Shown here piece by piece: positions 36,462 to 45,194 of a stretch of 64,000 nucleotides of DNA (positions are counted from its first letter, which is position 1; each line of letters opens with the position of its first letter). The notes under the pieces are model-generated. The model saw only the letters and a program-made list of their open reading frames with translations. It searched no databases and was not told the origin of the DNA. The position numbers and the translations under genes are program-made. The DNA lies in NCBI GenBank assembly GCA_029260515.1, contig JAJDDC010000069.1, forward strand, positions 1 to 64,000, read 5' to 3'. This DNA is from Phycisphaerales bacterium (GTDB lineage: Bacteria > Planctomycetota > Phycisphaerae > Phycisphaerales > UBA1924).

Positions 36462-39400
36462 ATGACGAGCAGGGCGGCCGGCACGCCGCGTCGGTCGCGA
36501 CGGGCCCGGAACGGGGACGGCGCGGACACGGGCGGCGTCGAGGTGAAGATGGCGACGCGGCGCGGGGCTCGCAAGGCGGACGAGGCTTCGGACGGGCGCG
36601 TCATCCGCGTCCGCGGCGCCAAAGAGCACAACCTCAAGGACATCGACGTCACGATCCCGCGCGATCGCCTCGTCGTGATGACGGGGTTGAGCGGGAGCGG
36701 CAAGAGCTCGTTGGCGTTCGACACGATCTTCGCCGAGGGGCAGCGGAAGTACATGGAGTCGCTCTCCGCGTACGCCCGCCAGTTCCTCGACCAGCTCAAG
36801 AAGCCGGACGTCGAGGAGATCGAAGGGATCCCCCCTACCATCGCGATCGAGCAGCGGTCGGCGTCGCACAACCCCCGGTCCACGGTCGCGACGACGACGG
36901 AGATCTACGACTACCTGCGGCTGTTGTACGCCCGGTGCGGGACGCCGTACTCGTGGGCGGTGACGAAGGCGAAGAAGGACGGGACGGTGCTCGCACGGTC
37001 CGGGCGGCGGATCGAGGCGTCGAGCGCGACGCAGATCGTGGACGCGGTGATGGGGTTCGGCGAAGGCGCCCGACTCATGATCATGGCGCCGGTCGTCCGC
37101 GGTAAGAAGGGGTTCCACAAAGATGTGCTCGAGGACTTCTTCTCGCAGGGCTGGGGGCGGGCGCGGGTGAACGGATCGGTCGTGGACCTGCGCGAGGTGC
37201 TCAAGGAGGGGGACGAGAACCCGCTCAACCTGCACCGCTACAAGAAGCACACGGTCGAGGCGGTGGTGGACCGGGTGGTGCTCAAGGACGACGCGCGGCA
37301 GCGGCTGGCCGAGTCGATCGAGGCGGCGCTGCGGATCGGGGACGGGGGCGTGGTCGTCGCGGTCGAGAACAAAGGCGAGGGGGGGCAGGATGCCCCCCCT
37401 TCCAAGAGTGGGGAATGGGTTGACCACACGTTCAGCGAGAAGTTCGCGGACCCGGACCACCCGGAGGTGTCGCTCGAGGAGCTGAGCCCGAGGGTGTTCA
37501 GCTTCAACTCGCCGTACGGGGCGTGCCCGACGTGCCACGGGCTGGGCGCGATCCTCGAGTTCGACGAGGAGCTGGTCGTCCCGGAGATGGACAAGACGCT
37601 GGCCAAGGGTGGGATCGCGCCGTGGAAGAAGAACGGGCCGGGCGGGATGATCTACCCCAAGTACCTGCGCCGGTTCGGGCGGGCGTTCGGGGTGAACCTG
37701 AACACGCCCGTCGGCGAGCTCGACGACGAGATCTACGAGATCCTGCTGTGGGGGGCGGACAGCGAGCAGGAGAAGACGCACGGCGCCAAGTGGGCGGGTG
37801 TGCTGCCCATGCTCACGGCGTGGTTCGAGAAGACCGAGAGCACCTGGGTCAAGGACCACCTGCTCGCGTTCCAGACCGAGCAGGTCTGCCCGGCGTGCAG
37901 GGGCGACCGCCTCCGGATCGAGGCGATGCACGTGCAGCTTTTGAGCGCGCACAAGGCGGACACCTCGCGGGCGTTCTCGGAGACGGTGATCGGGCGCCCG
38001 AAGCGTGACGGGACGATGCTCAACGTCTCGGAGCTGAGCCGCCTGAACATCACGGACGCGATCGCGTTTGTGGAGGGGCTGAAGCTGAGCAAGGAGCAGG
38101 CGCAGATCGCCGAGCCGATCCTGCGGGAGGTGGGGAATCGCCTGCGGTTCCTGGCTTCCGTGGGGCTGGAGTATCTCTCGCTCGATCGGCGGACGGCGAC
38201 CCTGTCGGGCGGCGAGGCGCAGCGGATCAGGCTGGCGACGCAGGTTGGTTCGGGGTTGGTCGGCGCGTGCTACGTGCTTGACGAGCCGACGATCGGGCTG
38301 CACCAGCGGGACAACGACCGTCTGATCGCGACGCTCCGCCACCTGACCGACATCGGCAACACCGTGCTTGTCGTCGAGCACGACGAGGACATGATCCGGT
38401 CGGCGGACCACGTGATCGACCTGGGGCCCGGGCCGGGCGTGCACGGCGGGCGTGTGGTGGCGCAGGGCTCGATCGCGGACATCTGCGCCGCGCCCGAGAG
38501 CCTAACGGGCGACTACCTGAGCGGGCGGCGCAAGATCCTGGTACCCGACGAGCGGCGCGTCGTCAGCGAGAAGAAGGCCCTCGTCATCAAGGGCGCCAGG
38601 CACAACAACCTCAAGGGCATCGACGTCGCCTTCCCGGTCGGCGGGATGGTCTGCGTCACCGGGGTCTCGGGCTCGGGCAAGAGCACGCTGGTCAACGACA
38701 TCCTGCTGCGGGCGATGCGCCAGCAGATCAACGGCTCGCGCGACAAGCCGGGCGCTCACACGCGTATCAACGGCCTGTCGCAGATCGACCGGGTGATCGA
38801 GGTGGACCAGTCACCGATCGGCAGGACGCCGCGGAGCAACCCGGCGACGTACACCGGCATCTTCGACGACATCAGAAAAGTCTTCACGCAGACCAAGGAG
38901 GCCAAGATCCGGGGGTACTTGCCCGGGCGGTTCAGCTTCAACGTCTCGTCGAAGAACGGCGGCGGGCGGTGCGAGGCGTGCCAGGGCCAGGGGCTCAAGA
39001 AGATCGAGATGCACTTCCTGCCCGACGTCTACGTCGAGTGCGAGGTCTGCAAGGGCAAGCGGTACAACCGCGAGACGCTGGAAGTCATGTACCGCGGCAA
39101 GACGATCGCCGACGTCCTGGGCATGACGGTTGAGGACGCGTGCGGCTTCTTCGAGAACCACCCCAAGATCCTGCGGTTCGCGCAGTGCCTGCACGACGTC
39201 GGGCTCGACTACATCACGCTCGGCCAGCCCTCGACGACGCTGTCGGGGGGCGAGGCCCAGCGGGTCAAGCTCGCGACCGAGCTGGGCAAGGGCGTCCGGT
39301 ACGACGGCACGGGCACGGGCGAGCGGACGCTGTACGTGCTCGACGAGCCGACGACGGGCCTGCACTTCGAGGACATCCGCAAGCTGCTCGAGGTGCTCTC

Positions 39401-39596
39401 GCGCCTCGCGGACGCCGGCAACACGCTGGTCGTGATCGAGCACAACCTGGACGTGATCAAGTGCGCGGACTGGATCATCGACCTGGGGCCCGAGGGCGGC
39501 GACGGCGGGGGGACGGTCGTCGCGACCGGGACGCCGGAGGATGTGGCGGAGGCGGCGGGGAGCTTTACGGGGCGGTATCTGGCGGGGATGCTGTAG
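36462..39596 (+). CDS. uvrA: Excinuclease ABC subunit A
   Basis: Damage-scanning ATPase of nucleotide excision repair, 1044 residues. NBD1 has Walker A GLSGSGKSS at 75-83 and signature LSGGEAQRIRLATQ near 580. NBD2 has GVSGSGKST near 736 and LSGGEAQRVKLATELG near 926. The C-terminal zinc module is intact (CEACQGQGLKKIE ... CEVCKGKRYNRET). The N-terminal one is not: FSEKFADPDHPEVSLEEL replaces the usual FACP-C/H pair before FSFNSPYGACPTCHGLG, so two ligands seem lost. A short Gly/Pro/Ser insert around residues 306-318 is encoded by a perfect palindrome. About 40 N-terminal residues are basic and disordered. Confidence 0.97.
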   Translation: MTSRAAGTPRRSRRARNGDGADTGGVEVKMATRRGARKADEASDGRVIRVRGAKEHNLKDIDVTIPRDRLVVMTGLSGSGKSSLAFDTIFAEGQRKYMESLSAYARQFLDQLKKPDVEEIEGIPPTIAIEQRSASHNPRSTVATTTEIYDYLRLLYARCGTPYSWAVTKAKKDGTVLARSGRRIEASSATQIVDAVMGFGEGARLMIMAPVVRGKKGFHKDVLEDFFSQGWGRARVNGSVVDLREVLKEGDENPLNLHRYKKHTVEAVVDRVVLKDDARQRLAESIEAALRIGDGGVVVAVENKGEGGQDAPPSKSGEWVDHTFSEKFADPDHPEVSLEELSPRVFSFNSPYGACPTCHGLGAILEFDEELVVPEMDKTLAKGGIAPWKKNGPGGMIYPKYLRRFGRAFGVNLNTPVGELDDEIYEILLWGADSEQEKTHGAKWAGVLPMLTAWFEKTESTWVKDHLLAFQTEQVCPACRGDRLRIEAMHVQLLSAHKADTSRAFSETVIGRPKRDGTMLNVSELSRLNITDAIAFVEGLKLSKEQAQIAEPILREVGNRLRFLASVGLEYLSLDRRTATLSGGEAQRIRLATQVGSGLVGACYVLDEPTIGLHQRDNDRLIATLRHLTDIGNTVLVVEHDEDMIRSADHVIDLGPGPGVHGGRVVAQGSIADICAAPESLTGDYLSGRRKILVPDERRVVSEKKALVIKGARHNNLKGIDVAFPVGGMVCVTGVSGSGKSTLVNDILLRAMRQQINGSRDKPGAHTRINGLSQIDRVIEVDQSPIGRTPRSNPATYTGIFDDIRKVFTQTKEAKIRGYLPGRFSFNVSSKNGGGRCEACQGQGLKKIEMHFLPDVYVECEVCKGKRYNRETLEVMYRGKTIADVLGMTVEDACGFFENHPKILRFAQCLHDVGLDYITLGQPSTTLSGGEAQRVKLATELGKGVRYDGTGTGERTLYVLDEPTTGLHFEDIRKLLEVLSRLADAGNTLVVIEHNLDVIKCADWIIDLGPEGGDGGGTVVATGTPEDVAEAAGSFTGRYLAGML
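37378..37400. repeat. Perfect 10-bp stem palindrome inside uvrA
   Basis: AGGGGGGGCA (37378-37387), loop GGA, then TGCCCCCCCT (37391-37400). It shares the GCA-GGA-TGC core with the intergenic hairpin at 13193-13211. In uvrA it reads EGGQDAPP in frame between two conserved segments, as expected of an inserted repeat that keeps frame. Confidence 0.6.
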
Positions 39597-39636
39597 ATAA
39601 CGCTCGCGTGCACGCGACGGAGCAAGTCGCCGAGAG

Positions 39637-40437
39637 TCACTCCGGCCTATAGGCATTCCGGCGTGCTCGCCGGTGCACGGCAAGACAACTCGTGACAAAC
39701 ACGGCCAACCCTGAGGGTGATGGAACGGCGACCAACCCGGTGAGAGCGCCGTCATTCGCCCATCCCAAAATATCGCCGACGATGGCCCCCGTCCCCGTCT
39801 CGGTATCGATCGCGATCAACTCGGAGGTAACACCATCGATCGCCCAAAGGCGTTGTGATCGGTCAAAGGCGATCGCTCCGATCTGGGGAAGAGGAAGCAG
39901 GCCTCCTTTGGAGACCACCTCAGACACTCCCGTGTCTACGTTGATCCTGACAAGTTCTTCGACGCCGATTCTTCCATCGAGCGCCCAAAGCACGCCATTC
40001 TTATCAAAATCAAGTCCGACGATCGTCTCACCAGCATTGCTCGCGACAATGTGGGGAGGGGAGACAGCGATCTGAATGATATTCGTTCCATCAGTCCCAA
40101 AGAGGTCTCCGTCGCGGCTGGCGAGGCCTGTCGAAAAATCCGCGTCGTATCCAGTCCCTGACAGAATCGAGAATGCGCCCGTCTTGGTGTCGATTTCAAC
40201 GAGTTGATCGGCAACGGTATCGATGCCGATCAGCTTGCCATTCAGTATCGCGAGCCCCCCGATCCTGGGAAGGCCCGTGTCACCGATGAGGGTCGCGGTC
40301 TTTGCCTGGATATCGACCTCGTGCAGCAGCCCGTCGCGAACCGCGTAGAAGGATTGGGCGTGTGCTCCTGAGCACACCATCGCAGTTGCGAGAATGGCCG
40401 CAGACCGGCACATCGTCCAAGAATCTGCGCTCGCCAT
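39637..40437 (-). CDS. Secreted beta-propeller-like protein with VPSP C-terminal sorting tail
   Basis: A 266-residue exported protein that I do not recognise as a named enzyme. It starts with a signal peptide (MASADSWTMCRSAAILATAMVCSGAHA). The body repeats short blocks such as LIGDTGLPRIGGLAILNGKLIGID, LVEIDTKTG, LVRINVDTG and LIAIDTETG, typical of six-bladed propeller domains. The C-terminus is VPSPSGLAVFVTSCLAVHRRARR, close to a PEP-CTERM sorting signal (VPxP, hydrophobic helix, basic cluster) and implying exosortase-type processing. The gene is visibly less GC-rich than its neighbours. The start is uncertain (40437, 40446 or 40479). Confidence 0.72.
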   Translation of the reverse strand: MASADSWTMCRSAAILATAMVCSGAHAQSFYAVRDGLLHEVDIQAKTATLIGDTGLPRIGGLAILNGKLIGIDTVADQLVEIDTKTGAFSILSGTGYDADFSTGLASRDGDLFGTDGTNIIQIAVSPPHIVASNAGETIVGLDFDKNGVLWALDGRIGVEELVRINVDTGVSEVVSKGGLLPLPQIGAIAFDRSQRLWAIDGVTSELIAIDTETGTGAIVGDILGWANDGALTGLVAVPSPSGLAVFVTSCLAVHRRARRNAYRPE

Positions 40438-40567
40438 CACGTCCATATCCCTCTGCGTCAGCTTCGGTGCATCGGCCACCGAGCCCCTGATGAGAAGTTA
40501 CCAGCCGTATTGAGCGAGTGCCACGAATCCAGTGGGACAAGTTGGTCGTCTTGTCTCAGAGGAAGCC

Positions 40568-40691
40568 GGGTGCCCGCCCAACGCGGAGCGGCGGGCGGCC
40601 CGTCGCCCGCCGTGGAGCTTTGGGCGGATGCGGCCCCTCACGCGGTTCCTCCGCCCAAAGCTCCGCTGCGCTGCGCGTTGGGCGGGCACCC
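40568..40691. repeat. Nested palindromic element, 124 bp
   Basis: Outer arms are a perfect 17-bp inverted repeat, GGGTGCCCGCCCAACGC (40568-40584) and its complement (40675-40691). Inside lies a perfect 15-bp pair, GGAGCTTTGGGCGGA (40614-40628) with 40650-40664. A GGCGGGCG/CGCCCGCC stem is also present near 40590-40611. The compact design is typical of REP/MITE-like elements. It lies 12 bp before the HIT gene. Confidence 0.75.
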
Positions 40692-40703
40692 TAAGGTGAG
40701 GTC

Positions 40704-41162
40704 ATGGGCATCATCTCCGACCGAGTCTCGCTCGCGCGTTCCGGCGACAACCCGCACGTCATCGCCCGGATGCCCTCGGGCTGGGCGGTGCTGGGGGAGA
40801 CGCAGCCGTTGCGGGGGTATTGCGTGCTGCTGGCGGACCCGGTTGTGCCGCACTTGAACGCGTTGTCGGGCGAGGGGCGGCGGGCGTTCCTGGGGGACAT
40901 GGCGCGGCTTGGGGACGCCGTGCTGGGGGTGACGGGGGCGGTGCGGATCAACTACGAGATCCTCGGCAACCTCGTGCCGGAGCTGCACGCGCACGTGATC
41001 CCGCGGCACGCCGATGAGCCCGATGACAAGCGCGCCCTGCCGCCCATGTCCGCCTACGACTGGGCGGGGTCGCGGGCGGGTGATCCCGAGGGCGAGGATC
41101 GGGCGCTGGTCGAGGCGATCCGGGCGGCGCTGGGGTTCAGCGGCGGTCCTGCTCGGGCGTGA
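40704..41162 (+). CDS. HIT-family nucleotide hydrolase
   Basis: A 152-residue histidine-triad protein that likely hydrolyses dinucleoside polyphosphates or AMP-linked substrates. The core is VPHLNALSGEGRRAFLGDMARLGDAV ... INYEILGNLVPELHAHVIPRH, where HAHVIPR holds the catalytic histidines in the H-x-H-x-x-x-R variant. The C-terminal 40 residues are charged and not conserved. The start lies just after a palindromic element, so its expression signals are either inside that repeat or between it and the ATG. Its 3' end overlaps the convergent gene by 26 nt. Confidence 0.88.
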   Translation: MGIISDRVSLARSGDNPHVIARMPSGWAVLGETQPLRGYCVLLADPVVPHLNALSGEGRRAFLGDMARLGDAVLGVTGAVRINYEILGNLVPELHAHVIPRHADEPDDKRALPPMSAYDWAGSRAGDPEGEDRALVEAIRAALGFSGGPARA

Positions 41163-41616
41163 CGCCCAACGCTCTCAGAAACTGCTCGCGTTTGCGGAGG
41201 CGGAGGATGATGCGCCCCGGCGTGCCATCGTCGCGGGTGAACGCGACGAGCACGCGGCGCATGAACAGTGGCTCGACGTGGGTGATCGCCTCGCGGTCGA
41301 TGCGGTGGGCGAGGTCGGTGATCTGGTCGAGAGCGCAGAATGGGAACGGCATCGTGGTCCAGAGCTCGGTGTCGGTGACGGTGACGCGGAGGCAGTTGTT
41401 GGCGCCGCCGTAGCGGGTGAATGCGGACTTGAGTGAGTTGCCCGAGGCCCAGGCCTCCTCGTAAATGATGTGAACTTGCGCGCGGTCGGGGAAGCGGGGC
41501 CCGAACCTCGCCCGGCGCCGGAGCAGGAACGCGAACCACGCGACGGTCCAGACGAGCGCGAGCACGAACGCCAGCGGGAACCAGACGAGAGTCTGCGGCT
41601 GGAACTGTGCGAGCAT
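41137..41616 (-). CDS. Hypothetical membrane-anchored protein
   Basis: A 159-residue protein of unknown family. One or two N-terminal membrane helices (LVWFPLAFVLALVWTVAWFAFLL, residues 9-31) precede a soluble domain with GNSLKSAFTRYGGANNCLRVTVTDTELW and HRIDREAITHVEPLFMRRVLVAFTRDDG. The pattern suggests a PH-like or beta-rich cytoplasmic domain, but this is a guess. I chose the ATG at 41616 because it starts right before the helix. The gene converges with and overlaps the HIT gene. Confidence 0.65.
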   Translation of the reverse strand: MLAQFQPQTLVWFPLAFVLALVWTVAWFAFLLRRRARFGPRFPDRAQVHIIYEEAWASGNSLKSAFTRYGGANNCLRVTVTDTELWTTMPFPFCALDQITDLAHRIDREAITHVEPLFMRRVLVAFTRDDGTPGRIILRLRKREQFLRALGVTPEQDRR

Positions 41617-41672
41617 TCGGCCCAGCGTACACGTGGTGCGGGCGGATGGCACGAGGGTCGGGGCGGTCGTGG

Positions 41673-42833
41673 TCAGTCGGCGCTCTGGGTGAGCAGGACG
41701 ACGATCGTCCCCGAGTCGTAGTTGGCCGTGATCACGTCGGGCAGGCCGTCGGCGTTCATGTCCGCGATCGCGACGGCGGGGTCGTCCGCGTGGACAGGGA
41801 CCTCGACGGGCGGTGCGAATGTCGCGTCGCCCAGGCCCAGGCGGTAGCAGAACGAGCGGCAGGCGGTCCCGCCCGAGACGAGGTCGAGGGCGCCGTCGGC
41901 GTTGAGGTCGGCAAGCGTGAGGCCCGAGGTGGGCACGCTGAGTTGGAGGGGCGGGCCGGGGGCCTGGGTGAACTCGCCGTGCCCGTCGTTGAGCATGATG
42001 ACGGCGAGGGGGGCCTCCTCGATGACGAGGGCGGCGTCGGGGTCGCCGTCATTGTCGATGTCGCCGAGGGCGGCGGCGTTTGGGCGCTGTGCGCCGGTGA
42101 TGGGCGTGTGCGCGTTGAGTGTGAAGCCGCGGGAGGTTGCGAACATGCCCGTGCCCGAGCCGTGGAGGATGGTGAGGGCGTTGCCGCGGACGTCGGTGAG
42201 CAGGAGGTCGGGGTTGTCGTCGTGGTTGAGGTCGAGGATGTTGAGGCCGGCGTAGGGGTGGCGGTGGGCGAAGTAGGGCTGGGCGAGGGCGGGCGTGAAT
42301 GCGCCCGCGCCGTCGCCCAGGTGGACCGCGATCGCGTGGTCGTCTACGAGCGTCGCGAGGGCGTCGAGACGGCCGTCGTGGTTGACGTCGGCGAGGGCGA
42401 GGGAGTGGACGTGGGCGGAGTCGCCCTTGTGGAGCGAAAAGAAGCGCGGGCGCCCGAGGGCGCCGTCGGATCCCATGAGCAGGACCGCGAACTCGTAGGA
42501 CGAGTGGTGGAAGCAGACGGCGTCTGGGCGCCCGTCCTCGTTGACGTCGCCGATCGCGACGCCGAGGGCGGTGTCGAGGAGCTTGACGGGCGGGTGTCGT
42601 GCGGAAAGCACGCCGTGGCCGTCGTTGTAGAGAACCTGGACGTGCCCGGAGCGAGGGTCGGGGTCGCGGCCGCAGCACGGGCCGCAGGCGACGACGACGT
42701 CGGGGTCGCCGTCGCCGTCCATGTCCGCGATCGCGGGGCGCGTGGGCATCGGGCCCACGGGTATCGGGTCGAGGGCGTGGAACGCGATCGGCGTGGGCGA
42801 GGCGACGGCGGCGAGGGCGAGGGTGATGGGCAT
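41673..42833 (-). CDS. Secreted FG-GAP/VCBS repeat protein
   Basis: A 386-residue exported protein with repeated Asp-rich calcium-type loops: IADMDGDGDPDVVVA, IGDVNEDGRPDAVCF, LADVNHDGRLDALA, ILDLNHDDNPDLLLT, LGDIDNDGDPDAALV, LADLNADGALDLVSG and IADMNADGLPDVITA. Seven such units fit one seven-bladed beta-propeller of the FG-GAP/VCBS class used in adhesion. The N-terminus (MPITLALAAVASPTPIAF) looks like a short signal peptide. The ATG has AAGGAGACC upstream. No catalytic domain is present. It sits next to a LytTR regulator but faces the same way, with a 113-bp gap. Confidence 0.88.
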   Translation of the reverse strand: MPITLALAAVASPTPIAFHALDPIPVGPMPTRPAIADMDGDGDPDVVVACGPCCGRDPDPRSGHVQVLYNDGHGVLSARHPPVKLLDTALGVAIGDVNEDGRPDAVCFHHSSYEFAVLLMGSDGALGRPRFFSLHKGDSAHVHSLALADVNHDGRLDALATLVDDHAIAVHLGDGAGAFTPALAQPYFAHRHPYAGLNILDLNHDDNPDLLLTDVRGNALTILHGSGTGMFATSRGFTLNAHTPITGAQRPNAAALGDIDNDGDPDAALVIEEAPLAVIMLNDGHGEFTQAPGPPLQLSVPTSGLTLADLNADGALDLVSGGTACRSFCYRLGLGDATFAPPVEVPVHADDPAVAIADMNADGLPDVITANYDSGTIVVLLTQSAD

Positions 42834-42946
42834 GGGGTCTCCTTGTCCCGCCGCGTGAGACGGGACGCAGGCCTGTACCGGGCGCAACGCCCTGCGCGGG
42901 CGGCGGATGCGTGAGCGGCGCGGGTTTGCGCGCGAGCGGCGCGGCG

Positions 42947-43822
42947 TCAGGCGGGGGATGGGTCGGAGGCGTCGGCGCCCGGGGCGAGTTCGCCCAGTGC
43001 GTCCCAGCGTCGGCGGCTGACGGGGACAGCGTCGCCCGTGCCCAGGCGGACCTCGCCGTCGCGGTGGGGCGAGCCCAGCACCTCGCGCACGTGCGCGAGG
43101 TTCACCAGGTGGGCGCGGTGGACGCGGACGATCGCGTGCGGCGCGAGGTCGGCCTCGAGGCGGGCCAGGGGGTGGCGGGTCGCGACGTCGCCCGTGGTCG
43201 TGTGGACCCGCGCGCCCCGCGACTCGGCGGCGATCCACGTGATTTCGGCGGGGTCGAGCACGGTCCGCCCAGACCGGGTGACGAGCGTCACACGGACGGG
43301 GGTCGTCGGCGGCGCCCCGGCGGGGCGTTGCTCGACGGTGGGCACGAGCGCGAGTCTTCGGCGGGCATCGGCGTAGCTCGCGGCGAGCAGGATCAGCCAG
43401 TAGCAGGCGACCCCGATGAGCGCCCACTGCGGGCCGGACTTGTAGAACGGCGCCCCGAAGAGGTCCCAGACGACCGGGGCGGGGTGGAACAGGTGTCGGA
43501 CCGGGACAGAGACGGCGAGGAAGACGGCGCCGAACGCGAGGCTCGCCAACGCATGGGCGGCGGCGCGTGGCGCGGCCCGGTCGCCCTCGACGGGCCACCG
43601 CCGCGCGGTCAGCGAGACCGCGGCGCCCATCGGCGCAAGCACGAGCCAGCTCGGGGCCTGGTACAGGAACGCGGCGAGCCAGGACATGTGCTTTGGCGAG
43701 CCTCTGAGCTGGGCGTGCTGCTGCGTCGCGCCCAGCAGGGCGCGCACGCGCGCGGCGCCCGCGACCGCGGCGAGCACGAGCAGGGCCCGGTGGGCCGCGT
43801 TGTCTTGGCGGGGCTCGGTCAC
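42947..43822 (-). CDS. Membrane-bound LytTR-type transcription regulator
   Basis: A 291-residue protein with about four hydrophobic helices in the N-terminal 165 residues (LLVLAAVAGAARVRALLG, WLAAFLYQAPSWLVLAPMGAAV, LASLAFGAVFLAVSV, WALIGVACYWLILLAASY). A C-terminal LytTR DNA-binding domain follows at about 185-280: VRVTLVTRSGRTVLDPAEITWIAAE, ATRHPLARLEADL, RVHRAHLVNLAHVREV. Membrane-integral LytTR proteins act without a separate kinase. I chose a GTG at 43822; an upstream start at 43903 would overlap the divergent gene. Targets are unknown, the adjacent FG-GAP gene being a candidate. Confidence 0.82.
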   Translation of the reverse strand: MTEPRQDNAAHRALLVLAAVAGAARVRALLGATQQHAQLRGSPKHMSWLAAFLYQAPSWLVLAPMGAAVSLTARRWPVEGDRAAPRAAAHALASLAFGAVFLAVSVPVRHLFHPAPVVWDLFGAPFYKSGPQWALIGVACYWLILLAASYADARRRLALVPTVEQRPAGAPPTTPVRVTLVTRSGRTVLDPAEITWIAAESRGARVHTTTGDVATRHPLARLEADLAPHAIVRVHRAHLVNLAHVREVLGSPHRDGEVRLGTGDAVPVSRRRWDALGELAPGADASDPSPA

Positions 43823-43895
43823 GGCGTCAATGGTACTCGGGCGGGCGGGCAGTACACTCGCGTCTGTTCCGAGGCGCACACTGCGAGGCGAACGC

Positions 43896-44633
43896 GTGGT
43901 CAAGCTCTACCTCATCTTCGTCCTGCTCGCGATCACGGCGGTGATCGTCGCGAGCCGCTGGCTGCCGATCTGGTCCGCGGCACTGCTCGTGCCCGCGACG
44001 GTGATCTTCTTCATCTGGCTCACGTGGCGCCTGGTCAAGCACTGGTGGCGGGTGATGATGGCGAAAGGGATGGAGCAGGCCGCGGCGGTGATGCGGGGGG
44101 CGACGGTCACGGTGCATCTGGTCGAGGCGTGCGGGGCGCCGGAGAACTTTGTCCCGCTCGACGACGAGGAGCTGGCGGACGCGGGGTATCCGACGCCCGA
44201 CCGGTGGGTGGCGGTGGAGATGACGGTGCGTCCCGACCCGGAGGCGGTCGCTGCGGCGCGCCTGGAGGCGGAGAACGACGAGGAGGGGATGGACCCCGAG
44301 GACGCGGGTCGGTGGGTGCCGACGAGCTTCTCGCTCGTGCCGGTGGGGACGGAGACGGACCCGAAGAAGCGCGGCGTGATGGCGATGTTCGAGGGGGAGC
44401 AGGGGAACGCGTTCGAGGCGACGCGCGTGGACAGCGACCCGTTCGCGGGGACGGAGCTTGAGGTCCGCGACGAGGACGGCGCGGTGGACGGCGAGGGGGC
44501 GGGCGAGATGGAGCTGGTGATTGAGGGCGCGGCGCGGGTGCGCGTGGTGTTCGCGATTCCGGCGGGGCTGCCGGGGACGGTGTCGCTGCGGTACCTGACG
44601 GTGGATCTTGGGGAGGTGTCGCTGCCGGGGTGA
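43896..44633 (+). CDS. Hypothetical protein with two N-terminal membrane helices
   Basis: A 245-residue protein with a GTG start. Two hydrophobic segments (LYLIFVLLAITAVIVASRWLPI and AALLVPATVIFFIWLTWRLV, within residues 4-48) are followed by an acidic soluble region with WVAVEMTVRPDPEAVAAARLEAE, WVPTSFSLVP and a C-terminal beta-rich stretch ending LRYLTVDLGEVSLPG. I recognise no family. Its stop codon directly abuts the stop of the convergent 44634-45155 gene. Confidence 0.65.
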   Translation: MVKLYLIFVLLAITAVIVASRWLPIWSAALLVPATVIFFIWLTWRLVKHWWRVMMAKGMEQAAAVMRGATVTVHLVEACGAPENFVPLDDEELADAGYPTPDRWVAVEMTVRPDPEAVAAARLEAENDEEGMDPEDAGRWVPTSFSLVPVGTETDPKKRGVMAMFEGEQGNAFEATRVDSDPFAGTELEVRDEDGAVDGEGAGEMELVIEGAARVRVVFAIPAGLPGTVSLRYLTVDLGEVSLPG

Positions 44634-45155
44634 TCAGGGCTCGTCGGCCCAGACGGGCTCGTGGCCTGCGTTGCGGATGAGTTGAACCGCGTCATCCCGG
44701 TTGAGAAGTCGCACTGAAGTGTCATCAAAGAGGATGATCGCGTTCGCCTCGCCGCGCGCCAGTTTTTCATACGCCAGCGGCGTATCGGCCCTGTCACGGG
44801 TCTCTTCCCCCCATCGCAGTACGACGTATGAAAAAACTGACTCCAGGTCATCGGCTGAAACGACGCGATCTGTCTTCTGCCATTCGTTGAGGCTGCGGAA
44901 GTCTTCTCGGAATGCATCGCGCGGCGATACCAGGATTGAACCCAAACCGTCCCAGTAGATGTCGAGTGTCACGAGATCGGGCGGAAACGAGCCACACTCA
45001 TCCGCGTAGCCATGCAGCCCGATCCCAATCTGTTTGAGATTCGACATGCTGGCGCCGATCCGATGCGGCAAATGATGCCGTGGCCAAAGTGCAGGAGCCA
45101 AGACCACGCCTGCCACGATCACAATGAGCACAACACCGATCAGGGTGTATCGCAT
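44634..45155 (-). CDS. DUF1559-like protein (prepilin-type relative)
   Basis: A 173-residue protein. An N-terminal membrane helix (TLIGVVLIVIVAGVVLAPALW) is followed by MSNLKQIGIGLHGYADECGSFPPDL, which matches the conserved [22 protein letters not shown] block of the planctomycete DUF1559 family. The later ANAIILFDDTSVRLLNRDD resembles their film-like C-terminus. It lacks the N-terminal prepilin cleavage signal (GFTLIE) and is about half the family length, so it is a short, diverged member. The gene is visibly less GC-rich than its neighbours. Confidence 0.7.
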   Translation of the reverse strand: MRYTLIGVVLIVIVAGVVLAPALWPRHHLPHRIGASMSNLKQIGIGLHGYADECGSFPPDLVTLDIYWDGLGSILVSPRDAFREDFRSLNEWQKTDRVVSADDLESVFSYVVLRWGEETRDRADTPLAYEKLARGEANAIILFDDTSVRLLNRDDAVQLIRNAGHEPVWADEP

Positions 45156-45194
45156 CCAACTGTCGATACGAGCAGCGTAGGGCAGGGTTCCAGC

